Shown here: in pieces, positions 35,013 through 44,181 of the stretch
Numbering within the stretch: position 1 is the stretch's first letter
Layout: each line of letters begins with the position of its first letter
Assembly: GCA_934590325.1 (NCBI GenBank)
Contig: CAKTOW010000009.1
Span: 6,316 to 70,315 of the forward strand
DNA length: 64,000 nt
Direction: 5' to 3'
DNA from: an uncultured Oscillospiraceae bacterium
Lineage (GTDB): Bacteria; Bacillota; Clostridia; Oscillospirales; Oscillospiraceae
The notes under the pieces: generated by a model
The model's input: only the letters and a program-made list of their open reading frames with translations
What the model was told of the DNA's origin: nothing
Databases searched by the model: none
Made by a program: the position numbers and the translations under genes

Positions 35013-35408
35013 TTAGTCAATGGTGGCGGTGCCTAATTTCCAGGTATAAGTGCCATCATTAGTAGCAGGATTGGTAAGCTTCGTTGCCTTATATACAATG
35101 GTAGCAGACTTATTGTCCTGAGCAGCTGTATATGTCAATTTGTCATTGTAGTTGAGCTTTGTCTCAGTACCATCGCTGGTCATAAGGGCAGCGGCAGTAG
35201 CGGGGACTTTTTCGTTTTCGGTCAGCATTTTAACCTGCCACTCGGCGTAGGCGGCGCGGAGGTTGGCCACGTCGGCGGCCTCCTTGGACTTGGTCAGAGC
35301 GCCGTTGAACACGGGGATAGCGATGGCCACCAGGACGGCGATGATCGCCACGACGATCAGCATTTCCATCAGGGTGAAGCCCTTCTTGTTGTTGAGTTTC
35401 TTCAGCAT
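35013..35408 (-). CDS. pilA: Major type IV pilin (PilA/GspG-like)
   Basis: A 131-residue prepilin with a 10-residue leader MLKKLNNKKG, cleavage before Phe11, Glu at mature position 5 (FTLMEML) and the classical hydrophobic helix. The globular part is about 75 residues, rich in Thr, Ala and Lys, without cysteines. AAGGAG eight bases upstream. Its compact size, AT-richer codons and the hairpin downstream suggest the major subunit. It lies between pilC and pilD. Confidence 0.9.
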   Translation of the reverse strand: MLKKLNNKKGFTLMEMLIVVAIIAVLVAIAIPVFNGALTKSKEAADVANLRAAYAEWQVKMLTENEKVPATAAALMTSDGTETKLNYNDKLTYTAAQDNKSATIVYKATKLTNPATNDGTYTWKLGTATID

Positions 35409-35478
35409 TTGAGTTTCTCCTTTTCTGTTTGTAGTTATATATCGTCCCGCAGCGTTGCGCGCGGAAATGATACCGGGT

Positions 35479-36690
35479 TTATATGCCGCCGTACAGGCTG
35501 AACATGGGCAGGTAGACCGCCAGCAGCAATATGACCACCAGCACCGCCAGGGCGATGGTGATGAGGGGCTCCAGCACGGAGAGCAGGCGAGTGGTGGTGA
35601 TCTCCACCTCGTTGTCGAAGTAGCCGCCGATGACGTCCAGGGTCTCCTCCAGGGAGCCGGAGCGTTCGCCCACGCCCACCATCTCGGTGAGCATCTGGGG
35701 GAAGCAGGGGATGGCGGCCATGCTGTCGGCGATGGTGCGGCCGCGCTCCACGTTCTGCTTGACCTCCTGCACCGCAAGGGAGAAGGTGTAGTTGGACATG
35801 ACGTGGCCGGTGACCTCCAGAGCGCGGGGGACAGGAAGGCCCGCGGCCAGCATGGTGGCCATGCTGTGGGCGAACTGGCCCGCGGCGCTCATGGTGTGCA
35901 GGCGGCGGAGGGGGGCCTTCGTCAGGCTCCAGGACGCCAGCGCGGCGCGGCCGCGGTCGGTGCGGCGGGCGGCCAGGTAGGCGATGAGCAGCAGGGCGAG
36001 GACGGCCAGCACCAGCCACCACCACCTGGTGAAGAAGCTGCTGACGGCCATAAGGCCCAGGGTGATGCCGGGGAGCTGCCCGGCGCCGATGTCGGTGAAG
36101 GCGTCGGTAAAGGCGGGGACGGCCACGGCGATGATGATGACGAACACGACGATGGCCACCACGACCACCATGGCGGGGTAGGTGAGGGTGCTGACCACCT
36201 TGGCCTTGGTCTTGGCCGAGCGGTCATAATAGCTGTGGAGGCGGCGGAAGCAGTCCTCCAGCGTGCCGGACTGTTCGCCGGCGCGGACGGTCTCCACAAA
36301 GGTCTTGGGCAGGTAGGGGGCGTTGTTCTCGAAGCTCTGGGCCAGAGAGTAGCCCGCGCCCACCTCCTCCGCCACTTTTTCCAGCATGCGGCGGGTCTGT
36401 TTGTTCTTGGTCTGGCCGGCGACCATCTCCACGCAGCGTTCCACCGACAGGCCGGAGGTGAGGATGATGGAGAACTGCGAGCACAGGAGCGCCAGCTCCT
36501 TTTCCTTTATCCGCTGGCCGATGGGGCGGTTCAGGAGGTTCTCCTGCTTTTCGGGGACCTCCTCCAGCCGGGTGATGACGGCCACGGTGCCGCGGAGCTT
36601 ACCGGCGGCTTCAAATTCATCGTAGGCGCGGATGACGCCGGTGACTTTCGTGCCGTCGGCTGTCCGGCCCTTATATCGGAATGTGGTCAC
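35479..36690 (-). CDS. pilC: Type IV pilus inner-membrane platform protein PilC
   Basis: A 403-residue GspF/PilC-type protein with two homologous cytosolic helical domains (about 65-190 and 270-390) and three membrane segments near 165-185, 215-235 and 370-395. The motifs GxxLxxxL and QLLxxG appear as LCSQFSIILTSGLSVERC and HSMATMLAAGLPVPRA. GTG start at 36690 with GGAG eight bases upstream. It couples PilB to pilin insertion. Follows pilB by about 40 bases. Confidence 0.94.
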   Translation of the reverse strand: MTTFRYKGRTADGTKVTGVIRAYDEFEAAGKLRGTVAVITRLEEVPEKQENLLNRPIGQRIKEKELALLCSQFSIILTSGLSVERCVEMVAGQTKNKQTRRMLEKVAEEVGAGYSLAQSFENNAPYLPKTFVETVRAGEQSGTLEDCFRRLHSYYDRSAKTKAKVVSTLTYPAMVVVVAIVVFVIIIAVAVPAFTDAFTDIGAGQLPGITLGLMAVSSFFTRWWWLVLAVLALLLIAYLAARRTDRGRAALASWSLTKAPLRRLHTMSAAGQFAHSMATMLAAGLPVPRALEVTGHVMSNYTFSLAVQEVKQNVERGRTIADSMAAIPCFPQMLTEMVGVGERSGSLEETLDVIGGYFDNEVEITTTRLLSVLEPLITIALAVLVVILLLAVYLPMFSLYGGI

Positions 36691-36731
36691 GGCGTGCGCT
36701 CCGCTCCTTTCGTCGGTCTATAGGTAAGGGC

Positions 36732-38423
36732 TCAGTCCACGGTGCTGTTGATGGTGCGGGCGGCCTCCTCCGCGGAGGTGACACCGGAGAGCACCAGCTG
36801 GCGGCAGCTGTCCCGCATGGTGATGAAGCCGCTCCCGCACGCGGCGTCCGCCAGGGCGGCGCTGTCGGCGCCGCCGCTGATCAGGCGGCGGAGTTTGCGG
36901 TCGATCATCAGTATCTCGAACACGGCGCGGCGGCCGCTGTACCCGGAGTGGCGGCACTCCGGACAGCCGGTGCCCTTGTAGAAGGTCACGTCGCTGCCGA
37001 TGTCCATGCCCAGCACGGCCAGCTCCTCATCGGAGGGGCGGTAGGCGGTCTTGCAGTGGGGGCATATCTTACGCACCAGGCGCTGGCTGACCACGCCGCG
37101 CAGGGCGCTGGAGATGAGCCAGGGCTCCACGCCGATGTCCGCAAGGCGGCTGACGGCGGAGGGGGCGTCGTTGGTGTGGAGGGTGGAGAATACCAAATGG
37201 CCGGTGATGGCCGCCCGCATGGCGATGGAGGCGGTCTCGCCGTCGCGTATCTCGCCCACGGAGATGATGTCCGGGTCCTGCCGCAGGATGGCCCGCAGGC
37301 CGCTGGCGAAGGTCATGCCGGTCTTTTCGTTGATCTGGCACTGGCTGACGCCGGGGATGTGGTACTCCACGGGGTCCTCCAGGGTGACGATGTTTATCTC
37401 CTCGCGGGCCAGGTCGCGGAGCATGTTGCACATGGTGGTGGACTTACCGGAGCCGGTGGGGCCCACCAGGAGGATAACGCCGCTGGTATTCTTCAGCAGG
37501 GCGTTGTAGTTGTCCAGGTCGCGGCCCTCCAGGCCGAGGGCGGACTTGTCCAGCGCCTGGGCGGACTTGTCCAGCAGGCGGAGGACGATCTTCTCGCCGT
37601 ACACCGTGGGCATGGAGGAGATACGCAGGTCGAGGCTGTGGCCCCGGACAGAGACCATGGCGTGGCCGTCCTGGGGTATCTTGTGCTCGGCGATATTCAT
37701 GCCGCCCATGATCTTCAGACGGGAGATAACGGTGTTCTGCAGGTCGGAGGGCACCGTCAGGATGCGGTGGAGCATACCGTCGATGCGCATACGCACCACC
37801 AGCTCGCCCTCCTGGGGCTCCAGATGGATGTCACTGGCCCGTTCGGTGAAGGCGCGCTCGATGAGGGAATTCACGAAGCGGATGGTGGGGGCGGATCCCT
37901 CCGGGTCGGCGGTATCGTGGGGCAGCTGGGCAGGGACGATGTCCCCGCCGCTGCCGGCCTCGCGCTTCATCTCCTCGATGACGCGGGCGGTGCCCTCACT
38001 GCCGTACAGGAGGGCGATGGCCTGCTCCACGGCGCGGCGGGTGGCTATCATGGGCACCACGCGCTTGCGGGAGGCGGTCTTGACCTCGTCCTGGGCCACG
38101 AAGTCCAGGGGGTCATGCATGGCCAGGTACAGGCGGTCCTGCACCAGCTTTACCGGTACGACGCCGTATTTTTTCGCGATATTGCGGGGGACGTACTGGG
38201 CAAGCTCCACGGGGATGGAAACGGCGGTGAGGTCGATGAAGTCCACGCCCAGCTGTACCCGCAGGGCGTCGATGAGCTGGGCCTCGGTGATAAAGCCGTG
38301 CTGTATCAGCACGTCGCCCAGACGCTGGCCGTCCTCGCGGGGCATGGCCAGAGCCTGCTCCAGCTGTGCTTCGGTGATGATACCGGAGGCCACCAAAAGG
38401 TCGCCTAATCGCATATATGCCAT
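36732..38423 (-). CDS. pilB: Type IV pilus extension ATPase PilB
   Basis: A 563-residue GspE/PilB ATPase. N-terminal MshEN-type domain (about 1-140, possible c-di-GMP or membrane-protein contact), then the motor with Walker A GPTGSGKST near residue 323, Asp box, Walker B and His box (GHLVFSTLHTNDA). A zinc-type tetracysteine CPHC...CPEC follows near 455-485. ATG with AGGAGGTGA upstream. It is first in the operon behind a strong promoter. No PilT retraction ATPase is in the window. Confidence 0.95.
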   Translation of the reverse strand: MAYMRLGDLLVASGIITEAQLEQALAMPREDGQRLGDVLIQHGFITEAQLIDALRVQLGVDFIDLTAVSIPVELAQYVPRNIAKKYGVVPVKLVQDRLYLAMHDPLDFVAQDEVKTASRKRVVPMIATRRAVEQAIALLYGSEGTARVIEEMKREAGSGGDIVPAQLPHDTADPEGSAPTIRFVNSLIERAFTERASDIHLEPQEGELVVRMRIDGMLHRILTVPSDLQNTVISRLKIMGGMNIAEHKIPQDGHAMVSVRGHSLDLRISSMPTVYGEKIVLRLLDKSAQALDKSALGLEGRDLDNYNALLKNTSGVILLVGPTGSGKSTTMCNMLRDLAREEINIVTLEDPVEYHIPGVSQCQINEKTGMTFASGLRAILRQDPDIISVGEIRDGETASIAMRAAITGHLVFSTLHTNDAPSAVSRLADIGVEPWLISSALRGVVSQRLVRKICPHCKTAYRPSDEELAVLGMDIGSDVTFYKGTGCPECRHSGYSGRRAVFEILMIDRKLRRLISGGADSAALADAACGSGFITMRDSCRQLVLSGVTSAEEAARTINSTVD

Positions 38424-38462
38424 GCCCGTTCACCTCCTGTGGTCAAAAAAGGGCGTAAAAAA

Positions 38463-38523
38463 TGTAGGGGCGAAAACGCGGTGTGCAGCGCGGCACATCG
38501 CGGTAACGTTTTCAACCCCTACA
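38463..38523. repeat. Long imperfect palindrome in the pilB leader
   Basis: TGTAGGGG and CCCCTACA form the ends; GAAAACG/CGTTTTC and TGTGC/GCACA form inner stems. It lies inside the transcribed leader of pilB. GTAGGGG-ended hairpins are common small intergenic repeats in related genomes; whether it regulates pilB is unknown. Confidence 0.55.
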
Positions 38524-38550
38524 GTACTATTTACTGTATGCAGTACGGAC

Positions 38551-38579
38551 ACTATACCGCAGTTGTGGGAAAATGTCAA
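38551..38579 (-). promoter_or_regulatory. Sigma-A promoter of the pilus operon
   Basis: On the minus strand consensus TTGACA, 17-base spacer, TATAGT. An inverted repeat TACTG-TATG-CAGTA (38532-38545) covers the expected transcription start and could be an operator. Confidence 0.82.
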
Positions 38580-38717
38580 CTGCGAATTTGAGGTTTTTGC
38601 GATATTTGCGGCATAGATTTTGGCTTTTCTGCCAAGAAGCTTGGGAAATAGCTGCATAAATCTGCACTTTTGCGTAGTAGTGCGGTGCGTTAAGAACCCG
38701 GTAAAAGCTTTGCCCGG

Positions 38718-39005
38718 TCAGGAAAACCAGCCTTTTTTGCGACGGGGCGGGGGCGGCGGTTCGCGCCGCAGGGGTTTATCCACCAGGATGATGTCGTCGC
38801 CGAACTTCTGGACGCACTCCCAGGGGATGTAGTAGTCCTCGCCCCGGCCGAACAGGCCGAAAAAGCGGCAGGGGCCGAACACGATCAGCGCCTTGACGGT
38901 GCCCTCCGGCAGGGCGACCTCCACGTCGCCCACGCAGCCAAGACGGCAGCCGTCACATAAATTGATGACCTCCTTGCGCCGCAGAAGGGTGAATCTGCAC
39001 AGCAT
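38718..39005 (-). CDS. YlmC/YmxH family sporulation-associated protein
   Basis: A 95-residue PRC-barrel-like protein. LRRKEVINLCDGCRLGCVGDVEV near the N-terminus and ALIVFG, YYIPWECVQKFGDDIILV are typical of the YlmC/YmxH family, which is linked to sporulation by neighbourhood and expression. The C-terminus is a Pro/Arg/Lys tail. ATG at 39005 has GGGAGG eight bases upstream; longer readings run into the divergent sigG upstream region. Exact function unknown in the family. Confidence 0.85.
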   Translation of the reverse strand: MLCRFTLLRRKEVINLCDGCRLGCVGDVEVALPEGTVKALIVFGPCRFFGLFGRGEDYYIPWECVQKFGDDIILVDKPLRREPPPPPRRKKGWFS

Positions 39006-39143
39006 CTGCCTCGCCTCCCGATGGAGGATATGCGCGGCGCGGCAAGTCCCATACCGTCGAATTTCAGGGCTTTGCGCCGTGGGGGAATAACCGCCGCGCG
39101 GGCGGGAAATACTGGCTCTATCACGAATGAGGCAGGTGGCGGT

Positions 39144-39914
39144 ATGCGGAGCAGGGTGGAGATCAGCGGCATCAATACGGCGAAGCTGCCCGTGCTGAAA
39201 AACGACGAGACAACGGCGCTGCTGCGCCGCGCACACGACGGGGACGATGCGGCCAGGGAGCAGCTCATCTGCGGGAATCTGCGGCTGGTGCTGTCGGTGC
39301 TGCAGCGGTTCGCCGGGCGGGGCGAGAGCGCGGACGACCTGTTCCAGGTGGGGTGTATCGGGCTGATGAAGGCCATCGATAATTTTGATACCAGCCAGCC
39401 GGTGCGGTTCTCCACCTACGGGGTGCCGATGATCGTGGGGGAGATACGGAGGTATCTGCGGGACAACAGTGCCCTGCGGGTGAGCCGGAGCATGCGGGAC
39501 ACGGCGTACAGGGTGCTGCGGGCGCGGGAGGCGCTGCTGGCGGAGAGCCAGAGGGAGCCCACCGTGGAGCAGATAGCGAAGTACCTGGACATACCGCGGG
39601 AGGACGTGGTGTTCGCCATGGACGCGCTCAGCGACCCGGTGAGCCTGTACGAGCCGCTGTATGCCGACAGCGGGGACACGGTGTGCGTGATGGACCAGGT
39701 GCGGGACGAGAAGAACACCGACGAGGGGTGGCTGGACCGTATCGCACTGAAGGACGCCATCGCGCGGCTGGAGCCGCGGCAGCGGAGCATACTGGCGCTG
39801 CGGTTCTGCCAGGGCAAGACGCAGATGGAGGTGTCCACGGAGATCGGGATCTCCCAGGCGCAGGTGTCACGGCTGGAGAAAACGGCGCTGGGCAGCATAA
39901 AGAAGAATATGTGA
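39144..39914 (+). CDS. sigG: RNA polymerase sporulation sigma factor SigG
   Basis: A 256-residue sigma-70-family factor for late forespore genes. The N-terminal VEISGINTAKLPVLKN is the SigG-specific segment that anti-sigma factors recognise; region 2 (ENLRLVLSV-like GNLRLVLSVLQRF, DLFQVGCIGLMKAIDNFD), region 3 and region 4 HTH (QMEVSTEIGISQAQVSRLEK) are complete. ATG at 39144 chosen over an upstream in-frame ATG because the SigG family starts here. Its presence shows the organism has at least part of the endospore programme. Confidence 0.95.
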   Translation: MRSRVEISGINTAKLPVLKNDETTALLRRAHDGDDAAREQLICGNLRLVLSVLQRFAGRGESADDLFQVGCIGLMKAIDNFDTSQPVRFSTYGVPMIVGEIRRYLRDNSALRVSRSMRDTAYRVLRAREALLAESQREPTVEQIAKYLDIPREDVVFAMDALSDPVSLYEPLYADSGDTVCVMDQVRDEKNTDEGWLDRIALKDAIARLEPRQRSILALRFCQGKTQMEVSTEIGISQAQVSRLEKTALGSIKKNM

Positions 39915-39919
39915 GCGGA

Positions 39920-39950
39920 GCATCCCCCGGCAGGGCCGGGGGATGCTTTT
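39920..39950 (+). terminator. Terminator after sigG
   Basis: Perfect 12-bp stem GCATCCCCCGGC against GCCGGGGGATGC, then TTTT. Confidence 0.9.
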
Positions 39951-40044
39951 GTACGAAAACTGTTTACAAAGGACCTCTTTTCTTTTGGGAAAAATCGGTG
40001 TATACTATACGCTGAATTTGTGTTTGCACCGGGAGGTACTGTTT

Positions 40045-41310
40045 ATGTTTGAGAACAGACGGGAGATCATGCAGGACGTGTTCCTGACGTATCTGCCCGC
40101 ACAGCGCTTCAAGACCAGCCGCCTGACGCTGCAGCTCATCACGCCGCTGCGGAGGGATACGGCCGCCGCCAACGCCCTGCTGCCCGCCGTGCTGCGGCGG
40201 GGCACCGTCCGCTGCCCGGATATGGAGAGCCTGTCCGCCGCGCTGGACACCCTGTACGGCGCCAGTATCGACTATACCGTGCGCAAGAAGGGTGAGCGGC
40301 AGTGCGTGGGCTTTGCCGCGGGGTTTATCGACGATGGCTTTACCCCCCACGGGGAGAAGCTGCTGGAGCCGGTGGCCCAGCTGCTGGGCGAGCTGCTGCT
40401 GGAGCCTGTCACCCACGGGGGGCGGTTCCTGCGGGAGTATGTGGACAGCGAGAAGGCGAACCTGATCGACGCCATCCGGGCGCTGAAGAACGATAAGCGG
40501 GACTGGGCGGACATTCGGCTGATGCAGGAGATGTGCGCCGGAGAGCCGTACAGCGTGCTGCGGCTGGGCGATGAGGAGTCGGCCGGGCGCATCAACAACC
40601 TGTCCCTGTACACGCACGGGCGGGAGCTGATGGCCTCCAGCCGGGTGGAGCTTATCTACTGCGGCGGCGCGGAGGAAAAGCGGGTGGAGGACGCGGTGCT
40701 GTCCGCACTGGCGGAGCTGCCCCGGGGCGCGCAGGCGGAGCTGCCGCCCGTGCAGCGGGTGGCGGCGCCGGCGGAGACACGGCGGATCGTGGAGACCATG
40801 GACGTGACCCAGGGCAAGCTGGCCATGGGCTACCGCTGCACCAGCGACGACTATCCGGCCATGGTGCTGGCGAACCTGATATTCGGCGGCACCAGCAACT
40901 CGAAGCTGTTCATGAACGTGCGGGAAAAGCTGAGCCTGTGCTACTACGCTTCCAGCAGCTACGCCCGCAGCAAGGGGATACTGACCGTATCCAGCGGCGT
41001 GGAGGCAAAGGACTTTGAGCGGGCGGAGGAGGAGATCGGCCGCCAGCTGTACGCCGTGCAGCAGGGAGACTGGGACGAATGGGAGCAGGAGGGCGCGCTG
41101 CAGGCCATACGGGCGTCGCTGCTGTCGCTGTCGGACTCCCAGGGGGCGCTGGAGAACTTCTATCTGGGGCAGATCGCCGCCGGAGCGGAGGAGACACCGG
41201 AGGAGCTGGCCGCGGCGCTGCAGGAAGTGACCAAGGAGCGTATCGTGGCGGCGGTACGGACGGTGACGCCGGACACGGTGTACTTCCTGCGGGGAAAGGA
41301 GGAGGCGTAA
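40045..41310 (+). CDS. ymfF: M16-family protein YmfF (EF-P modification-associated)
   Basis: A 421-residue M16-peptidase-like protein that lacks the HxxEH zinc motif, so it should be the non-catalytic partner of the next gene, as in bacterial M16B heterodimers. FGGTSNSKLFMNVREKLSLCYYASS near 280 is the conserved C-domain segment. In Bacillus the YmfF/YmfH pair is linked to 5-aminopentanol modification of EF-P; other relatives process peptides. GGGAGGT seven bases before ATG. One base separates it from ymfH. Confidence 0.87.
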   Translation: MFENRREIMQDVFLTYLPAQRFKTSRLTLQLITPLRRDTAAANALLPAVLRRGTVRCPDMESLSAALDTLYGASIDYTVRKKGERQCVGFAAGFIDDGFTPHGEKLLEPVAQLLGELLLEPVTHGGRFLREYVDSEKANLIDAIRALKNDKRDWADIRLMQEMCAGEPYSVLRLGDEESAGRINNLSLYTHGRELMASSRVELIYCGGAEEKRVEDAVLSALAELPRGAQAELPPVQRVAAPAETRRIVETMDVTQGKLAMGYRCTSDDYPAMVLANLIFGGTSNSKLFMNVREKLSLCYYASSSYARSKGILTVSSGVEAKDFERAEEEIGRQLYAVQQGDWDEWEQEGALQAIRASLLSLSDSQGALENFYLGQIAAGAEETPEELAAALQEVTKERIVAAVRTVTPDTVYFLRGKEEA

Positions 41311-41311
41311 C

Positions 41312-42586
41312 ATGGAGAAGAAGCTGTATCCCCGCATAGGCGAGGAAGTGATATGGGTGACGCTGGACAACGGGCTGCCGGTCTGCATCGTGCCCAAGAA
41401 GGGATTTTCCCGCAAGTACGCGCTGTTCGCCACGCGGTACGGCGGTATGGACATGCGCTTTCAGCTGAACGGAGAGTGGCTGGACACCCCGGCGGGTATC
41501 GCCCACTATCTGGAGCACAAGATGTTCGACACGGAGGACGGCAACGCCCTGCAGGAGCTGGCCAAGAACGGCGCGGAGCCCAACGCGTTCACCTCCAATG
41601 CCATCACGTGCTACTACTTTGACTCCACAGAGAAGTTTTATGAGAATCTGGAGATACTGCTGTCCTTTGTGTCCATCCCCTACTTCACCGACGAGAGCGT
41701 GGAGAAGGAGCAGGGTATCATCGGGCAGGAGATTGGCATGATAGAGGACAACCCGGAGTGGCAGGTGTACAAGCAGCTGATGCAGTCCCTGTACCACACC
41801 AGTCCTGCCCGGACGCCGGTGGCCGGCAGCGTGGAGAGCATCAGCCACATCACGGCGAAGACGCTGTACGACTGCCACAAGGCCTTCTACACCCCGGCCA
41901 ACATGTGCCTGGTGGTGGTGGGCGACGTGGAGTCGGAGCAGGTGCTGTCCATCGCCCGCAGGGTGCTGCCCGCGGAGAGCGGCGAGGTCATCGCCCGGGA
42001 CTACGGCGCGGAGGAGAGCACCGACGCCGCGCAGCCCTACGCCGAGAGCCTCATGGAGGTGTCCATGCCCACGTTCCTGGTGGGCTTCAAGTGCCCGCCC
42101 CAGCACGGCGGCGAGGCACAGCACCGGTTCGCCGCCATTGGCGAGCTGGCCTGCGACGTGCTTATGGGTGAGTCCAGCCCGCTATATGCGCGGCTGTACA
42201 GCCAGGGGCTGATCAACGGCGCCTTCGGCGCGGCCTTTGATCTGCTGCCCGGCGCGGCCTACGCCTACGCCGGCGGCGACAGCAAGGACCCCAAGGCGGT
42301 GGCGGAGGCCATTCTGGCCGAGGCACAGCGGCTGGCGACCGAGGGCGTGGACGGCGACTATTACAAGCGCATCGTCAACGCCAACTTCGGCGCGGCGCTG
42401 CGGGAACTGAACTCCTTCGAGTCCATCGCCGTGTCCATGGCGGAGGGAGAGTTCCAGGGGTACGACCCCTACCGTTTCCCGGAGATATACGACAGCATCA
42501 CCGCGGAGGACGTGATCGCTTTCCTGCGGGAGAACTTCACCCGGCAGCACATGGCGCTGTCGGTGATCGCACCCAAGGAGGGATAA
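41312..42586 (+). CDS. ymfH: M16-family zinc protease YmfH (EF-P modification-associated)
   Basis: A 424-residue M16 protease with the inverted zinc motif HYLEH (His65, Glu68, His69) and the distal Glu expected in the following ESVEKEQGIIGQEI helix. It pairs with YmfF to form a closed peptidase chamber. AAAGGAGG precedes the start. In B. subtilis this pair is required for EF-P modification; the direct substrate is not settled. Followed at one base by lgt. Confidence 0.9.
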   Translation: MEKKLYPRIGEEVIWVTLDNGLPVCIVPKKGFSRKYALFATRYGGMDMRFQLNGEWLDTPAGIAHYLEHKMFDTEDGNALQELAKNGAEPNAFTSNAITCYYFDSTEKFYENLEILLSFVSIPYFTDESVEKEQGIIGQEIGMIEDNPEWQVYKQLMQSLYHTSPARTPVAGSVESISHITAKTLYDCHKAFYTPANMCLVVVGDVESEQVLSIARRVLPAESGEVIARDYGAEESTDAAQPYAESLMEVSMPTFLVGFKCPPQHGGEAQHRFAAIGELACDVLMGESSPLYARLYSQGLINGAFGAAFDLLPGAAYAYAGGDSKDPKAVAEAILAEAQRLATEGVDGDYYKRIVNANFGAALRELNSFESIAVSMAEGEFQGYDPYRFPEIYDSITAEDVIAFLRENFTRQHMALSVIAPKEG

Positions 42587-42587
42587 C

Positions 42588-43517
42588 GTGAGCATCATGA
42601 CGGACAGCCCCATCCGCTTTCCGGGGCTTTTCGGGGACTGGGCGTTTACCGCCTCGTCCACGGCGTTCCACATCGGCGGCAAGGCCATCTACTGGTACGG
42701 CATCATCATAGCCCTTGGCGTGCTGGCGGCGCTGTGGTTCTGCATGCACCAAAAGGAGAAGTACGGCATCAGCGAGGATAATTTGATGGACGGGGTGCTG
42801 TGGGGCATTCCCCTGGCCATCGTGGGCGCGCGGCTGTACTATGTGATATTCTATCTGGACAGGTTCAGAAATACCGACGGCAGCATCAACTGGGGCAAGA
42901 CCGTGGCGATCTGGGACGGCGGGCTGGCCATCTACGGCGGCGTGATCGCGGCGGTGCTGGTGTGCCTTGTGCTCAGCAAAAAGCGGGGCTTCAAGCTGGG
43001 GGCGCTGACCGACCTGGTGGTGATGGGGCTGCTGATCGGGCAGGCTGTCGGGCGCTGGGGCAACTTCATGAACCGGGAGGCCTTCGGCGCGGAGACGGCG
43101 CTGCCGTGGCGGATGCAGCTGACCACCACCGCGGGGACGCTGGTGGAGGTGCATCCTACGTTCCTGTACGAGAGCCTGTGGAACGTAGTGGGGCTGCTGC
43201 TGATCGTCTTTATCGTGGCGAAGGGACGCCGCTTTGACGGCGAAAACACGTGGTTCTACTTCCTGTGGTACGGCATCGGCCGGTTCTGGATCGAGGGACT
43301 GCGGACGGACAGCCTGTACCTGTTCGACTGGACCATCGGCGGGGCGCCCATCCGGGTCAGCCAGGCGCTGAGCCTGGTGATGGTGCTGGTGTCGGCATTC
43401 ATGCTGCTGTACAACATCCGGCTGCACCCCCACGAGCCGGAGGAGCTGTACGTGAATATCGCGGCGGCGAAAAAGGCCGCGGAGAGCGCGGAGGAAAAGG
43501 AGGACGGCGGAGAATGA
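42588..43517 (+). CDS. lgt: Prolipoprotein diacylglyceryl transferase
   Basis: A 309-residue polytopic enzyme that puts diacylglycerol on lipobox cysteines, the first step of lipoprotein maturation. The Lgt signature GRWGNFMNREAFG lies near residue 152 and WDGGLAIYGG near 107. Seven or so membrane segments. GTG at 42588 has AAGGAGG six bases upstream; ATG at 42597 is an alternative. Clients in this window include NupN and the sortase-like lipoprotein. Its C-terminal tail is charged and overlaps the next gene. Confidence 0.95.
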   Translation: MSIMTDSPIRFPGLFGDWAFTASSTAFHIGGKAIYWYGIIIALGVLAALWFCMHQKEKYGISEDNLMDGVLWGIPLAIVGARLYYVIFYLDRFRNTDGSINWGKTVAIWDGGLAIYGGVIAAVLVCLVLSKKRGFKLGALTDLVVMGLLIGQAVGRWGNFMNREAFGAETALPWRMQLTTTAGTLVEVHPTFLYESLWNVVGLLLIVFIVAKGRRFDGENTWFYFLWYGIGRFWIEGLRTDSLYLFDWTIGGAPIRVSQALSLVMVLVSAFMLLYNIRLHPHEPEELYVNIAAAKKAAESAEEKEDGGE

Positions 43518-44134
43518 CCGAGGAACAGCGGATATTCAACGGCGGACTTTTTGCCTCCGAGGTGCCGGAGCTGGTGGAAAAGAAGGCCAAGGCGCACCGG
43601 CTGAGCCAGGAGTTCAATGCCTTGTTTGAGGACGACGAGGCGGCGCGGCAGGCCATTCTGGACGAGCTGCTGGACGCTGTGGGACAGGGTACCCGGATGC
43701 TGGGGCCCATCCGGTTCCACTACGGCTGCCACACCCGGGTGGGTGAGGGCTGCTTCATGAATTTCAACTTCACCGTGCAGGACGACGCCAGAGTGACCAT
43801 CGGCGACCACTGCAATTTCGGTCCCAACGTGACCATCGTCACGCCCATGCACCCCATGCTGCCCGATGAGCGGCGTGGCATCGTGTGCAGCGACGGGCAG
43901 GAGCGGTCCCTGTGCTACGCAAAGCCGGTGACCATCGGGAATGACTGCTGGTTCGGTGCCAACGTGGTGGTGTGCCCCGGCGTGAGCATCGGGGACAACT
44001 GCGTTATCGGCGCGGGCAGCGTGGTGACGCGCAGCGTGCCGGCGGGCTCCTTCGCCGCCGGGAATCCGGCGCGGGTCATACGGCCTATCACGGAGAAGGA
44101 CGCCATACGGAATATCTTCCCGGAACTGCGATAA
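43514..44134 (+). CDS. Maltose/galactoside-type O-acetyltransferase
   Basis: A 206-residue left-handed beta-helix acetyltransferase using acetyl-CoA. The N-terminal Mac domain (about 1-55, RIFNGGLF...ELVEKKAKAHRL) and hexapeptide repeats (FGPNVTIVTPMHPM with catalytic His near 116; IGNDCWFGANVVVCPGVSIGDNCVIGAGSVVT) are clear. The acceptor sugar is not known. Overlaps lgt by four bases, so it is the last gene of the ymfF-ymfH-lgt unit. Confidence 0.9.
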   Translation: MTEEQRIFNGGLFASEVPELVEKKAKAHRLSQEFNALFEDDEAARQAILDELLDAVGQGTRMLGPIRFHYGCHTRVGEGCFMNFNFTVQDDARVTIGDHCNFGPNVTIVTPMHPMLPDERRGIVCSDGQERSLCYAKPVTIGNDCWFGANVVVCPGVSIGDNCVIGAGSVVTRSVPAGSFAAGNPARVIRPITEKDAIRNIFPELR

Positions 44135-44139
44135 AAGAC

Positions 44140-44179
44140 AAAAAAGGACACCTGCGGCAGCGCGCAGGTGTCCTTTTTT
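44140..44179. terminator. Bidirectional terminator between the acetyltransferase and anti-sigma genes
   Basis: AAAAAAGGACACCTGCG against CGCAGGTGTCCTTTTTT, a 17-bp stem with 6-base loop, between convergent genes. Confidence 0.95.
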
Positions 44180-44181
44180 GC

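Noticed and set aside
38463..38523. Insertion sequence remnant in the pilB leader
   Set aside because: Only a palindrome is present; no transposase sequence or target duplication was seen.
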